NCBI GenBank assembly: GCA_949710005.1
Contig: OX453274.1
Span: 38,164,214 to 38,228,213, forward strand
DNA length: 64,000 nt
From: Ricordea florida
Taxonomy: Eukaryota > Cnidaria > Anthozoa > Corallimorpharia > Ricordeidae
Reading direction: 5' to 3'
Shown: piece by piece, positions 39,501 to 51,500 of the stretch
Layout of the letters: the number at the start of each line of letters is the position of its first letter
How positions within the stretch are numbered: position 1 is the first letter of the stretch
The notes under the pieces: model-generated
Databases searched by the model: none
What the model was told of the DNA's origin: nothing
What the model saw: only the letters and a program-made list of their open reading frames with translations
Translations under genes and position numbers: made by a program

Positions 39501-42500
39501 ATCTACTTTAGGAAAAGGTGTAGGTAATGGGTTGAAAACTCTTGGTAAAAAACTAGGTGAAATATTACCAGGAATGGTTGGCGCAATAGTTAGCTTTCTA
39601 TTCAAAACAGCAGGCGAGGTTATTGGATTTTTAGGTAAGAATGCTTGGCTTTTGATAATGGCTGTGGTTCTATATTTTGTGGAAAGTATAAAAAAGAGAA
39701 AGTAACAAATTTAAAGATATCATGTTGATCAGTAAAATACAATATGGATGAATACAATAGAATTTACCCTGGTTTGCCTAATAATCCAGATCCCATTAAT
39801 TTCAGACTGCAAAAATCAAGTGAAGTATTACAAAATCTCGAGAGAGAAATTAAACATTATGAAGATGTAAGGAAAAAATATAATAGGGCTAGAGGAATAT
39901 TTACAAAAATTAGTGTTTGTAGCGGCGTGCTTTCAGTTATTCTATCAGCAAGCGGGTTGGGAACTTCTCTTACCGGTTTAGGAGCTATTATTGGTGTTCC
40001 GTTGGGTGTTGTCGGCGGAATTTGTGGAGGGATATCGGTTGGATTCGGTGCGGCATCAAAAAGACTTTCAAATAAAGTTAGTAAACACGAACAGACTGTT
40101 TCCATAGCAAAATCAAAATTAAACACCATTAACGACTTGGTTTCAAAGGCATTGAAAGATAATGTTATATCTGATCAAGAATTTTCTATAATTTTAGCAG
40201 AGTTGGAAAAGTTTCAAAAACTAAAACAAGAAGTTCGCCAAAAATTTAGGAGAGATACAGAAAAAAACTTAAACATGTCACAGATAAGAAGAGAAGTTCG
40301 ATCAGAGCTATTAAAAGAGTTAACCACTCCCGCTCATTAAAAATATCATATGAAAGAACAGATGTGGGTTGTAATTGTTTTGCAGGCATCAGAAAAGAGG
40401 TTAATTAATACTTTACATCTTATTCTAAATCTAAAGACCAGATAATCTGGAACACAAAGAATAAGATGTTATTAAACGACTTCAAAAATAGATATCCAAG
40501 CGCTAATCTTGATAAATTTACATTTATTAATGATTCATTTGGAGGATATATTAAGTGGAAATACAATGAGATGACTGTCATGTCTAATGATGATCTCACT
40601 GGGAAAACATGGACTGATGATATGAATCCTAATTTGAAAACATTATTATGGCAAGATTTGGGGTTAGAAAATAAAGTTAAGCTTGGTTCATTTCCAAAGA
40701 GTTTATCATTTACAAATCAATCTTATCCAATACCTGGGGTTAAATTTGATGACATGGCACCCGATGTAACAAAAATGCTAAACTTTTTAGATATATATGT
40801 TTCAGATACAAAGAAATTCACTGCTCCCATGAGAAACATATTTAAATCTCAAGTTATATCACTTTATAGCGGTAAAGAGAGTAGAGCTTGGTTGAATAAA
40901 CCCAATATTAATCATTGGCCACAACAACTAAATATGGCCGTATGGTGTGCAACATCTGGATGCGGAGTTAGCTTAATTGAAAGTTTAAATTACCCTAAAG
41001 TTATTAGTAGTTTTATAAAGTTTCATGCATATTTCACAATAAGGAGGATATTATATGAAATGGGATTACCATTACCAGGCGAACAAACTTTTTCTGTAAA
41101 AAATAACCCCTATAACAAATTGGCATATAATCGATTGTGTGCAGAATTTGGACTTAGTAATAATCAAGACTTTAAGGGATTAAATAAACCTTTAGCAGAC
41201 TTTAGATTTAAGGGAGGAACAAACGGTGGATTGGGAGATGTATACATTAATTATGGAAAAGGATACGTACCGCCTGGAAGCGTTCATGGGCAGGGAGGAG
41301 GAGATCAAAATGTTAGAATTATAAGAAATTATGATCCTGAAGCTAATATATGGCCGAGCGATTCAGCAAAATTTTCAGATGACGGAGGGAAGAAAATAGA
41401 TGGTAATTTAATCTCATTGCTTCGAAATATTGAATTTGAGGATTTTAAATATGCGTGGTTTATACCAGAAAGCGGCCATGGAATAACAAAAGCTGGTTTG
41501 GGGAGATTAAATAGATCAGCTGAAGCTTTTGTTTATTGCATATTAGGAGCGCAAGTTAATACTAGAAACTCGATTTATGGTAATGGTGGTGGAGCAATCG
41601 AGACGCAACAAGAATTCTTAGCTTTATTTGAGAGTAGTGTTATTGAGAATGACATTTCGAATTCTGTTAAAAATTATCAATTAGCTGTACAAGAAGCGAA
41701 ATTACGGCTTGATTTAGCTATTGCTCCTGGTGTATGGTTGATGCCAAGTAATATGATCATAAACACAGAGAGTGTGGTTGGATATAATAACAAACTTATG
41801 AAGGCGACTAATGATATGAAATTTGGGGTGAATAATTCCCTAAACATGGAATCAAAACCGGTTGGAATAAGTCATAACTTAGGATCTTCAAAGTTAAAGT
41901 TACCTCATTCAATAGTTGAGACAAATCCGAAACCAAAAATCACCCCAACGCAAAATGAAAAGTCAACCAAAGGTCAGGACGTGACTACGCAACATGAAAC
42001 CATTCCACAAAGCGAGCATGAAGTGCGTATATTAGCATTTATAATTATCGGCGGAGGGTTGGCGTGGTATCTATTTCGGTAGTTCATGACCATTTCACGT
42101 GATTATCATTGTTTTTGGATTAGTGTTCACGTGTAGAACAATAGATTGCATACTTTTACGACATAGCAACAAGAAAAATGTAAAGTGGATTTGAAATCGA
42201 AAAGTAGATTTTATGTTTACTTTAAAAAGGCTGGTTTCTAACGTCGCTCAGGAATGTGATTACGTCAATGTAATCAGATCTAAAGACCAGCTTCGCTGAA
42301 AACAAAAATGTTAAGCATTACCATGTATGAGTCAGAAACAAGGATTTATTTAGATCCGCCGCTGAAAAATCTTCGTGAGATACAACTCCTTGATTGTAAT
42401 ATACAAACCAAAAGATTGATTAATTTCAAGGATCAACAGATATTGTTTAATGTAGAGAATCAACCACTAATAATAATACAAACCGGTACATATTCGTTGC

Positions 42501-45500
42501 GTGATATTCAATCGATCTTTCTTAATGATACTGATAGGTCAAAGATAACAATCATTGAGACAGACACTGTTGACTATCTTTATTCCAATAAGAACTTCAA
42601 AATAAAACTTACGAGGGGGTTGTCGATTGGTTTAGGGGTGCCTGAAGTTATAAATCCAGGTAAATTATACCCCATAAATATACAGATTAAGGAACCGCTG
42701 AGACTTATGTGTAGTATAGTGGATAATAAGTCATCATATATGAATAAAACCAAATATGGTGAACTTGCGAAACTCACACCATCACACCTACTTGCAAACA
42801 TACCCTCAAAGGATTATCCAACAATTCCGGTTCGAAAATATGATAGCGTTATAAACCACTTTGATTTAAGTATATTAGACACTGAATGGAAAAAACTTGA
42901 TCTGATGGGTTCTCCCATAACTTTTAGTTTAAGATTCAGATAAATTTTTGTTATGTAACCATTATTTGGGTTATATAACGTAATTAGTAGTAACAAAAAT
43001 ATAAGATTATTCGTCTGGTAAAGAATTAAAAATTTCTTGCTCCTCAATATCATAACACCAATCCACAACTCTTTTTGGGTGCCATGCTACAACCATTAAA
43101 TCATTATACAAGTCTTTGTAAAATTTATCTTTATATTCCATCCTATATGTATCTACCATCAGTTCCAAATAAAAAGATTCAATAATAAACTTTCCCGAAT
43201 CCCAACAATCCTCATAATCAAATGAATAATTATAATCCAACGATTCTAATAAATCTGAAACAAGCTCTTCATTAGACGAGTATTTACTAAATTCATGACA
43301 ATAAAAACCTGGTTCATAAAAAGTATTAAATCCATGACGAATTTCACACACAAAACTTCCTTTTTCCCAAAAACTTCTTTCTTCTTTCATAAAAAATCGA
43401 TTTTTTGGGATGTCTTTCATTAAATATTCCTTTATTGTTGAAAGAAAAGCAAAATTACCCAATCCATCTTCATTAATATATTCAATAATAATATAATCTT
43501 CTTCTTCTTCTTGATTCATCTTTTATATTTTATTTTTATATCTTTAAATCATAATTCATTTTTTAATTTTATTCTACATTCCTTACAAGAAGCCTTTTGT
43601 TTACCATGTTCGCATATTTGTGTTCCGCCGCAATCTTTACATTGTTGTTTTTGTTTATTATGTACGCATATTTGTGAGCCTTTACATTCTTTACAACGAT
43701 ACTTAACTCTTCCATGTATACATATTTGTGCGCCTTTACAACTTTTACAAAAATATTTAACTTTATCATGAATGCATATTTGTGATCCTCTACATTCTTT
43801 GCAAAAATATTTATGTTTTTCATGTTTGCAAATATAGGGACAAGTAGTGGTGACTTTTTCAATTAAATTTATAATTTTTTCTTCTTCAAACTTTTTAAAC
43901 TCATTAATAAAATCTTCTCTTAAATATAGTTTTGATCTTCCTTTAATTTTTAAATAACCCGCAATTCTTTTCAAATTTGTTTTAGTCAAAGTTTCTAATT
44001 TTTCCATCTTTAATTATTATATTTCTTTCTTTTAAATCATTTTTATTAAATTTTTATTAAATGTGCCAGGGCCGCGTATCATATTCACATTGATTTTGAC
44101 AAGGGTTTGTTGCGCTCCGCACCTGGAATGTTTGATTAAGGCTTGGTAGGGGCTTGGTGGAGGCTTGGTTAGGGGTTGGTTAGGGGTTGGTTAGGGGTTG
44201 GTGAGGGTTTGGTTGTGGCTTGGTGAGTGCTTGGTGAGGGCTTGATGAAGTATTTATGAAATTTTGGCAAGAGCCCCGTCTCGTTCAGTTTATAAAATCC
44301 TTATTATAATTTAAATAAAGTCTAAATAAAATCTAAATAAAATCTAAATAAAATCTAAATAAAATCGAAATAAAATTGAAATAAAATAAGTGTGCTGGCA
44401 CCCCCATAATCACACATCATATAGACAAAAAGAATTTCAAAAAAAAATTAAAAAAAAAAAAAAAGGATTTCGGAGGGAAATTACCGAAATTACGTCATCG
44501 ATAAACTCACGTGTGAGCCCGCCCTATTTTCAAAGACGTTTTTGCGGTAATTAGTAATTTGTTAAATAATAATTAACACAATAGGACTCACAGACCTCAT
44601 ACTGTCTGATACTGACATGGAGTAACGTATAATGGAAACGTTTGCCTGACAGGGTACAGAGCCGTTGCTATTCATTACTTGACACCTGACACAGCTATAC
44701 GCACAAAAGGCTCATTCCGCCAGCTTGCGGTTTTTGCGCTGGTCAACTTAGGATGAAGTCAGGAATTGAAATCCCCTGTCCCGCTCTGTTTCCCTTGCCA
44801 ATCTCGCATCCCAACCCTATAAAAATACGAAATCCCGCTTCCACTCGCAACTGAAATTCCCAATTCCCGCCCCTGTTTTCAGCTCAAATCCCGAATATTA
44901 CCCCGAAAAAAAGCCAAATCCCGCATCCCGCCAAACCTACTGGGGACCCTCTATAATGAAAACGTCCTAGGTGAGTGTTTTTTGTTCACGTGATCAGATC
45001 TATCACGTGATTAGGTCCATACCTGTCAATGAAAATCACGCGCTCAAATAGGAACTTCTCGTGTATTTTCTCAGCGCGGCCCGTTGATTGGTTGAACAAA
45101 AATCTGGACAACATGAATTTGAGTACAACCGGGAGACGAGTAAACCAATGCTGAAACAAACAAACCAAAATATTTCAGATTCCTTTCCGAGTAACCTCAT
45201 TGTGGAAAATTGTAGAAGCACGAAAGCAGACATTCCATGTCAGAAATTGGCGCACTCAAATGAGGAAACAAATGGTCTTTCATCACGATGACAGGAATCA
45301 CGAAAAGCTCCCCAGAGAAAAGGGTCTGTAGAGAAATTTTAGTCCCAGTCCAATACATATTTCTGTGACATGTGAAAGAATTCTGGACTGACCAAATGAA
45401 TAAACACACAAAACATCTGTTAATTCTTTTCTGGGGCTTATGACTCCAGGAAACAGAAAATAAGGCTACAGGCAGAATCTGCTAGGAAAAAATTAAACCA

Positions 45501-48500
45501 CAACAAATATATATTCATGAAAATGTTAATAAAACTTGTTTTGAGTAGACTAACTTGACTCGGTCATGTTTCTGTTCATTTTGTAGTTATTAAAGCATGT
45601 CAGAATGTGGTCTCAGTGGATATCAGCGACATCAGTCCATGAAGTGGCACACAAACTGTTTGTCATCACATTTCAACGAATCTGTGATCTTTACTGATCA
45701 AACATCCGCACGGTGATAACGGTGATCTTAAGAAATTGCTAATATGTTCAACAAGTATAATGTTAGTAGTTAGTACAAGAAGTAATACTTTTTTAACAAA
45801 AAAAAATGTTATTAACTCTATTCCTTTTGCTCATGAAGTAATTATTTGGGGCACCTACTCGATTAGTTTACTAGATATTTAGGTATCCCAGACTCTACAC
45901 CATAACAGCAAATTAACAAATTTACTTTCCCTTCTTCTCCTATTTTGTTTAAACAATACTGTAAAATCATTATGACTTTATGTACATAATATTCTGTGTA
46001 AGTTAAATAAAAATTGACTTGACTTGACTTGATTTGACTAACAAAATGTACTTATTTAGCTATTGCACCTCCTGTATGGACTTGTATAATCCTTCAGGAC
46101 CCACTGGCTCAATCTCCTCCTGAGCCATTGCTCCTTCTAAACTGTCGTGAAGGTCGCCATAGTCTTGCACTTGTAGCGGAAATGCTCCGAACGTTTCCTT
46201 CTTGCTGAACCTCTTTCCTAATTGATACAACATAAAGAAGAGGGTTAAAGGATAAAACTATACACGTACAGTAAAAAAGGAATGCAGGGAAGAAGAACAA
46301 ACAAACAATGATTGGTTTGATAGCTCAGTTGGTTTGATAGCTCAGTTGGTTTGATAGCTCAGTTGGTTTGATAGCTCAGTTGGCTTGATAGCTCAGTTGG
46401 TTTGGTAGCTCAGTAGGCTTGATAGTTCGGTTGGTTAGAGCATTGAACCGGTATCGCAAGTTCATGAGTTCGAATCCCACTGAAACCTGAATTTTTCATG
46501 TCTAATCTTTGCAACGTATATAACTATGACAATCTCCCAGTTATGAAATCTTTCTTCCGCAGTTCACGTGTATGAAATTTCCATTTATTCACATTCATTT
46601 AACTCTTCATATATAGCTAAAATAAAGAAGGGGAGAAGAAAAGGTGTGTAAACAAAACCATGTGTAACACTTTTGCACTAGCCTGATAAGGAAACCCCAT
46701 ACTTAAGATATGCTTGGTTGGTTGTTACGTTGGGTGAGGTGAGAAGTCATTGTTTAATTTGTTAGGTGAGTATTCGTGGGTAATAGAGCATTGATTGTTC
46801 TACTAGATGTAAAGTGGGTGGTTGTATTGATGGGTAATGAAGAATTGATTATTTTGTTAGGTGAGAAGTGAGTTGGTTGTATTGGTGGGTAATAGAGTAT
46901 TGATTGTGTTGTTAGGTGTGGAGTGAGTTGGTTGTATTGGTGGGTAATAGAGTATTGATTGTGTTGTTAGGTGTGGAGTGAGTTGGTTGTATTGGTGGGT
47001 AATAGAGTATTAAATGTTTTGTTAGGTGTGGAGTGGCTTGGTTGTATTGGTAGGTAATAGAGCATTGTGTTGCTAAAATGGAACTCCACTAGGAAAGAAC
47101 AAAAAAAAGAGAAATGCATACCTTGGTAGCTACCTTCCACATTGGCTTTCCCGAAAAACAGCTCAACTACAGGGTTAGAATCATCATCACTGAAGACAGC
47201 AAAAGAGAATTTTAACTGTATCAGTCACACAGTCCTTAAAATCAGTACCTTTGGTTTTTCTCTGCTTATGTCACTTTCACAATCAATAGGGCACCCAAAT
47301 CTGGTCACTCCCTTTTTGATTACGAACATTTTCCTGCCCTCGAGACTGGCAAGCATCACTTAAACGACATCACATATGATGTTATGTTAGGTGGGTTATG
47401 CCAGGCGAAACTTTTACAGTTACTTCTATTCTAAAGCAGTATATGTTGTGATTCAATTTCATCCTTGGTTTAAATTTTATTTTCCTTTGTTTCAAATTCA
47501 TTATGATACATTACCATGCCAAAAAACGAAGGAAAATTAAAAATTTAAACCAAGGGAAAAATTGAACCACAACATATACAATTCAGGTAAAGCAAAAAAT
47601 AAAAGCCGACTCCTCACAGTCATTAAAGCCAACGCAGAATATTTACATTAACACTAACCACTTTTCAGCTGAATGGTTTTCACAGTCTTGATTTAATTTG
47701 AATGACTCCTCTAGCCACTCAAGAAGCTTATGGGTGAACTCACTCACATCCTACAAGCAAAGGTAAACACAAACATATTAACAATATTGCACAATACAGT
47801 CTAAACAACCAATTTGCAGATAAAATACTGTACAATTACAAGAGCACATTGGCTATATCAAATTTAGAAACTTTAGGTTCCAGAGAAGGTTTTCACCTTT
47901 GAAAGACCACAAAAACTTTCTTGGCCCAGAAAGTCAATTTTGTAAGTTTTTAACAAACTGCTCTTTCAATATGTCACTATCTCTATTCCAAATAACAATG
48001 TGAATTACTCTGCCTCCAACATTAGCCCGAAAAGGCTTCGGGTATTTCCAGAAACAAATGGCAGAAGTACGGAAGAGTGCAAGCACAGGAACCATGGACA
48101 TTCTGGCGCACAAATACTTTGTCACCTGTCAAGTTTTTTTAGTTATGTCATAGCGGCGAAGACGAGCTCCTAGAAGGGTGCAAGATCTCAGTTTTTGCGG
48201 TCAAGAATGTACAATAAAATCTTTTTTATAACTTTATTTTAAGGGCAATAAGACTTTACCTGCTGGTTTCCAGGGTTACTTTCACTTCCGTTATATTTTA
48301 GTGCCTCTTTCAAAATCTAAACCCCAAAAACACACACATGAATAAGCAGTGGTATACATTTCTCATTTATGGTAAAATATAGTTCAGATTTTGTTTCAAT
48401 TTTATCCTTGGTTTCAATTTTTATTTTCCTTCATTTTAAACTCCCCATCATCCATTACCAAACCCCGAAAAAAAGGAAAACAAAATTTAAACTAAGACAA

Positions 48501-51500
48501 CACTGAATCATGACACAGATGGCCTACTAACCTAACAAAATACAAGATGAACTTACAGTATGGTAAGAATATTTAGATAAAGCTGTGAACAAATACATTC
48601 TCAGGAGAGTCACTACTCAGTTACTAAATTCTCCATACTAACATATAAGGAAGTGTATGGCACTCACTAAGGAGAATTACTACTCTGTTATCAAATTCTC
48701 TATACTCACATATAAGGAAGTGTATGGCACACATTAAGGTGAATTACTGGGTGGATTTTTGTAGTGAACAGATTAGTGGCCACAAACCTGCACTGCTTTG
48801 GTTGGATCCACATACTTCCTTTTACTTTGCAGCATGAATGCAAACAGAACTCTCAATTCAGCCATGAACAATGCTCTGTAACTATCCTGTAAGATAAACA
48901 AAGATGAAGGTCAGTGAAACGTGTGTAGTCTAGTATTATTTCCAACTGTGGATTAAACAAGTCTGTATTCTTTGGAAAGCTACTGAACAGTACTGTACTG
49001 TGGCACCGTTTGTTTTACCATACAGTGTGGTTCTAACTTTTTCATCTGTGGATCAAACCATGCAATTTGATCATCTTTTGGAAAACTATTGAACAGTACT
49101 GTACTGGGGTACAGTTTGTTTTACTATACAGTGTGGTTCTAACTTTTTCATCTGTGGATCAAACCATGCAGTGTAAGCATTTTGTGAAAAGCTACTAGAC
49201 AATACTGTACTGTAGTTATGGACCACTTTTCCAACTCTTGACAACCATGCAGTGTGCTAGCAATGCAAACAAGCTGCTCCTTAGACTAACAACACATCTG
49301 GTCTGGGTAATTATGTTAAAATTTCATATCTTGGTACAAGAAATGACTGAAACTGGCATGCAGTAGATTGTGTACCTCTTGCTTGTGCAAAGGATCTGAT
49401 GGCAAAGTGTAATTTAACACCAGATGTCGGAAAACAGGAAGATGGAACAAAGACTGTGAAAAACAAAAATGGTTACATGACTGATCAGAACTTCAAATGT
49501 GCTTAACTCTGCATAGAAAAACATGAACTTCATCAAGGATAAACCTAACTGGGAAAGTACTAAAAAAGGTTTTGATTATCAGTGCTCCAAGCCGAGTTTT
49601 TTTGTAAGTTGCCTTTTGGCGACTTTCACCTCTAAAAATGTTGCCAGGGATACAATTTTGGTCGCCACTTCCCCCCCCCCCCCCAAAAAAAAAAAGAATG
49701 GTTGTCATTTTTCTGATACAAGGGAAAGCGCTGACCATAATGAGCTATATATTTTGTCTAAAGATTTTTCTGCTTGTAAAATGTATTGAATTTACAAAAA
49801 TAATGAGGAGTGGTCCACAGGGTTGGTCCATGGACCCGGGGTCCATGTTTTGTATACATCCCTGGTAACATGTCGAAATCATACCCACCCAACAGGCGGT
49901 AAGTGATATTTGTAGTATGTTGGTCCCAGTTCCCCCTTTCCTTTGTCTCAAAATGGCCACTGCGCTAGGAAATAGCTTGGCGAAAAATGATATGTTTTTA
50001 AGTCTTTAGAGAGCCGGAAATTATAAAAGAAGAAAACACTGAACAGTTTTGTGTTCATGACTTTTTATTATGTCTGGATATCAAAACAAATCAAATGGTC
50101 AAGAAAGAGGTCGCCAAATTAGCAACCTTCCTGACAGCTTTGGTCGCTAATTTTTTTTCTACTCGCCATGGCAACCAAAACAGTCAGAGCTTGGAGTGCT
50201 GATTTATGAAAACTGACTAAGGGGAATAAACCACACCAACAAAACACATTCTGCATGATTTAAATGTAAGACAAGCTTTTGCTAAAGGAACTGCGTATTA
50301 AGATAAGCAAACCTCAAACATCGCATCTTTGTCTGTTTCTTTAGCAACCCTGTTTACTACTCCAGCCACAAATTAACAACAATTGGAATAGTGATTGAGG
50401 GTGCAACAAAAAGAAACTAGAGCATACAATAAAACTATAAAAATAGCTGCTAAGTACCGGTAGTTCTAAGAAGGGATTTCTGCCCGAGTAAAGGGACAAA
50501 CAAGTACACATGCAACTGTAGTTTGTACCCACAATAAACATGCCTAACATGCTTTATATTATGACTACATCACCCACAATGAATAATAACATATTTTAGA
50601 GCAAACAATACTAATAAATTTTTCGCTTCACAGCTTCTTAAATTTCCAAAATTACAACTTCAGTATCTCTGTATTCAGGAGGTGAACCTCAAGAATCATA
50701 CGCGTTGTTTTGTTCTGTACATTAGTACTACAGTGTACATAAAATTGGTTTGGCATATTTACTCTATAGACATGAGTGTTTTACTACACCACTTGTAAAA
50801 TTCATATGAAACTACATCTGGGACCATAGTGCTCGTGACAAGAACAATATCTCACTAATGAGATATTGTTCTTGTCACTCGAACATAAAATTCATATCTT
50901 CTCACCACTGCGTAATATCCTCCATTTATTCTTCAAGTGAGAGCTACAATTACTCAGTGCTTTTAAAAGCAAACTTAAGATGTTTTTGTTTACATCGGCA
51001 TTTTAAAACATTTCATAATCACTTTCTATTAAGTAATAATTTCAAGTTACATTTTTCTTCTTTATTTTCTTGATGATTGCTGTTAGCTTTATACAATGCT
51101 ATTGATCAGCACATGTAAATGGCGCTGCATTTATGTAAGTTATTAAAATTATTACTATTATTATCATTAAATAGCTACATTTTCCAGTAACTACCTGAAT
51201 GACAGCACTAAACCAGCAAGTGTTGCCAACATTTTTCAGCCCTACTGGGCAGCCATCTTGCCTCTGTCGCTCATAAGGATTCACAGGATCCACAAACCTG
51301 ACCCCCCATGGGTCCCCTCTCTTTCTTTTCAAACCTGACTTGTTCTCTGCTAGACTTGCCTCCAAAACTCTGACAAGTATCAAAAAAGAATATCATTTCT
51401 GAATATTATGGTGTTTTGTGCTAACATTGGAAGCGTCTGAAGGGGTGCCTGGGATTAAACTCCAAGTGACCAAGTGACCATTTACCCAATTTACCCAGTA

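Larger units (their letters stand above)
28959..44419 (+). mobile_element. Polinton/Maverick (adintovirus-like) element, 15,461 bp
   Basis: A self-replicating virus-like DNA transposon with identical 408-bp inverted ends and a TATAG duplication. Gene order from the left: DNA polymerase B (plus), integrase (minus), major capsid, packaging ATPase, eight unrecognised or structural genes and a probable penton (all plus), then two minus-strand genes at the right end. The combination of protein-primed polymerase, retroviral-type integrase, double-jelly-roll capsid and A32-type ATPase defines Polintons. Size is in the usual 15-20 kb range. Coding is dense and AT-rich, unlike the host flanks. The adenain-type protease is not recognisable and the polymerase has one in-frame stop, so the copy is probably not autonomous. 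It is inserted in a USP25/28 intron, main genes antisense to the host gene. Confidence 0.95.
44012..44419 (-). repeat. Right terminal inverted repeat (408 bp)
   Basis: Exact inverse of 28,959-29,366 by eye, ending ...CCCCCATAATCACACATCA. It includes the AT-rich tandem (44,310-44,387), the G-rich array and the TTTAAAAG box on the minus strand. Confidence 0.97.

Noticed and set aside
39135..39605. Minus-strand 156-codon frame
   Set aside because: Shadow of the coiled-coil part of the 439-aa gene.
46420..46495. Functional tRNA gene
   Set aside because: The 5' part is tandemly repeated and no proper acceptor stem can be formed by eye; it fits a SINE head better.
46740..47075. CRISPR-like array
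   Set aside because: The units are continuous without unique spacers, and the DNA is animal nuclear; it is a minisatellite.
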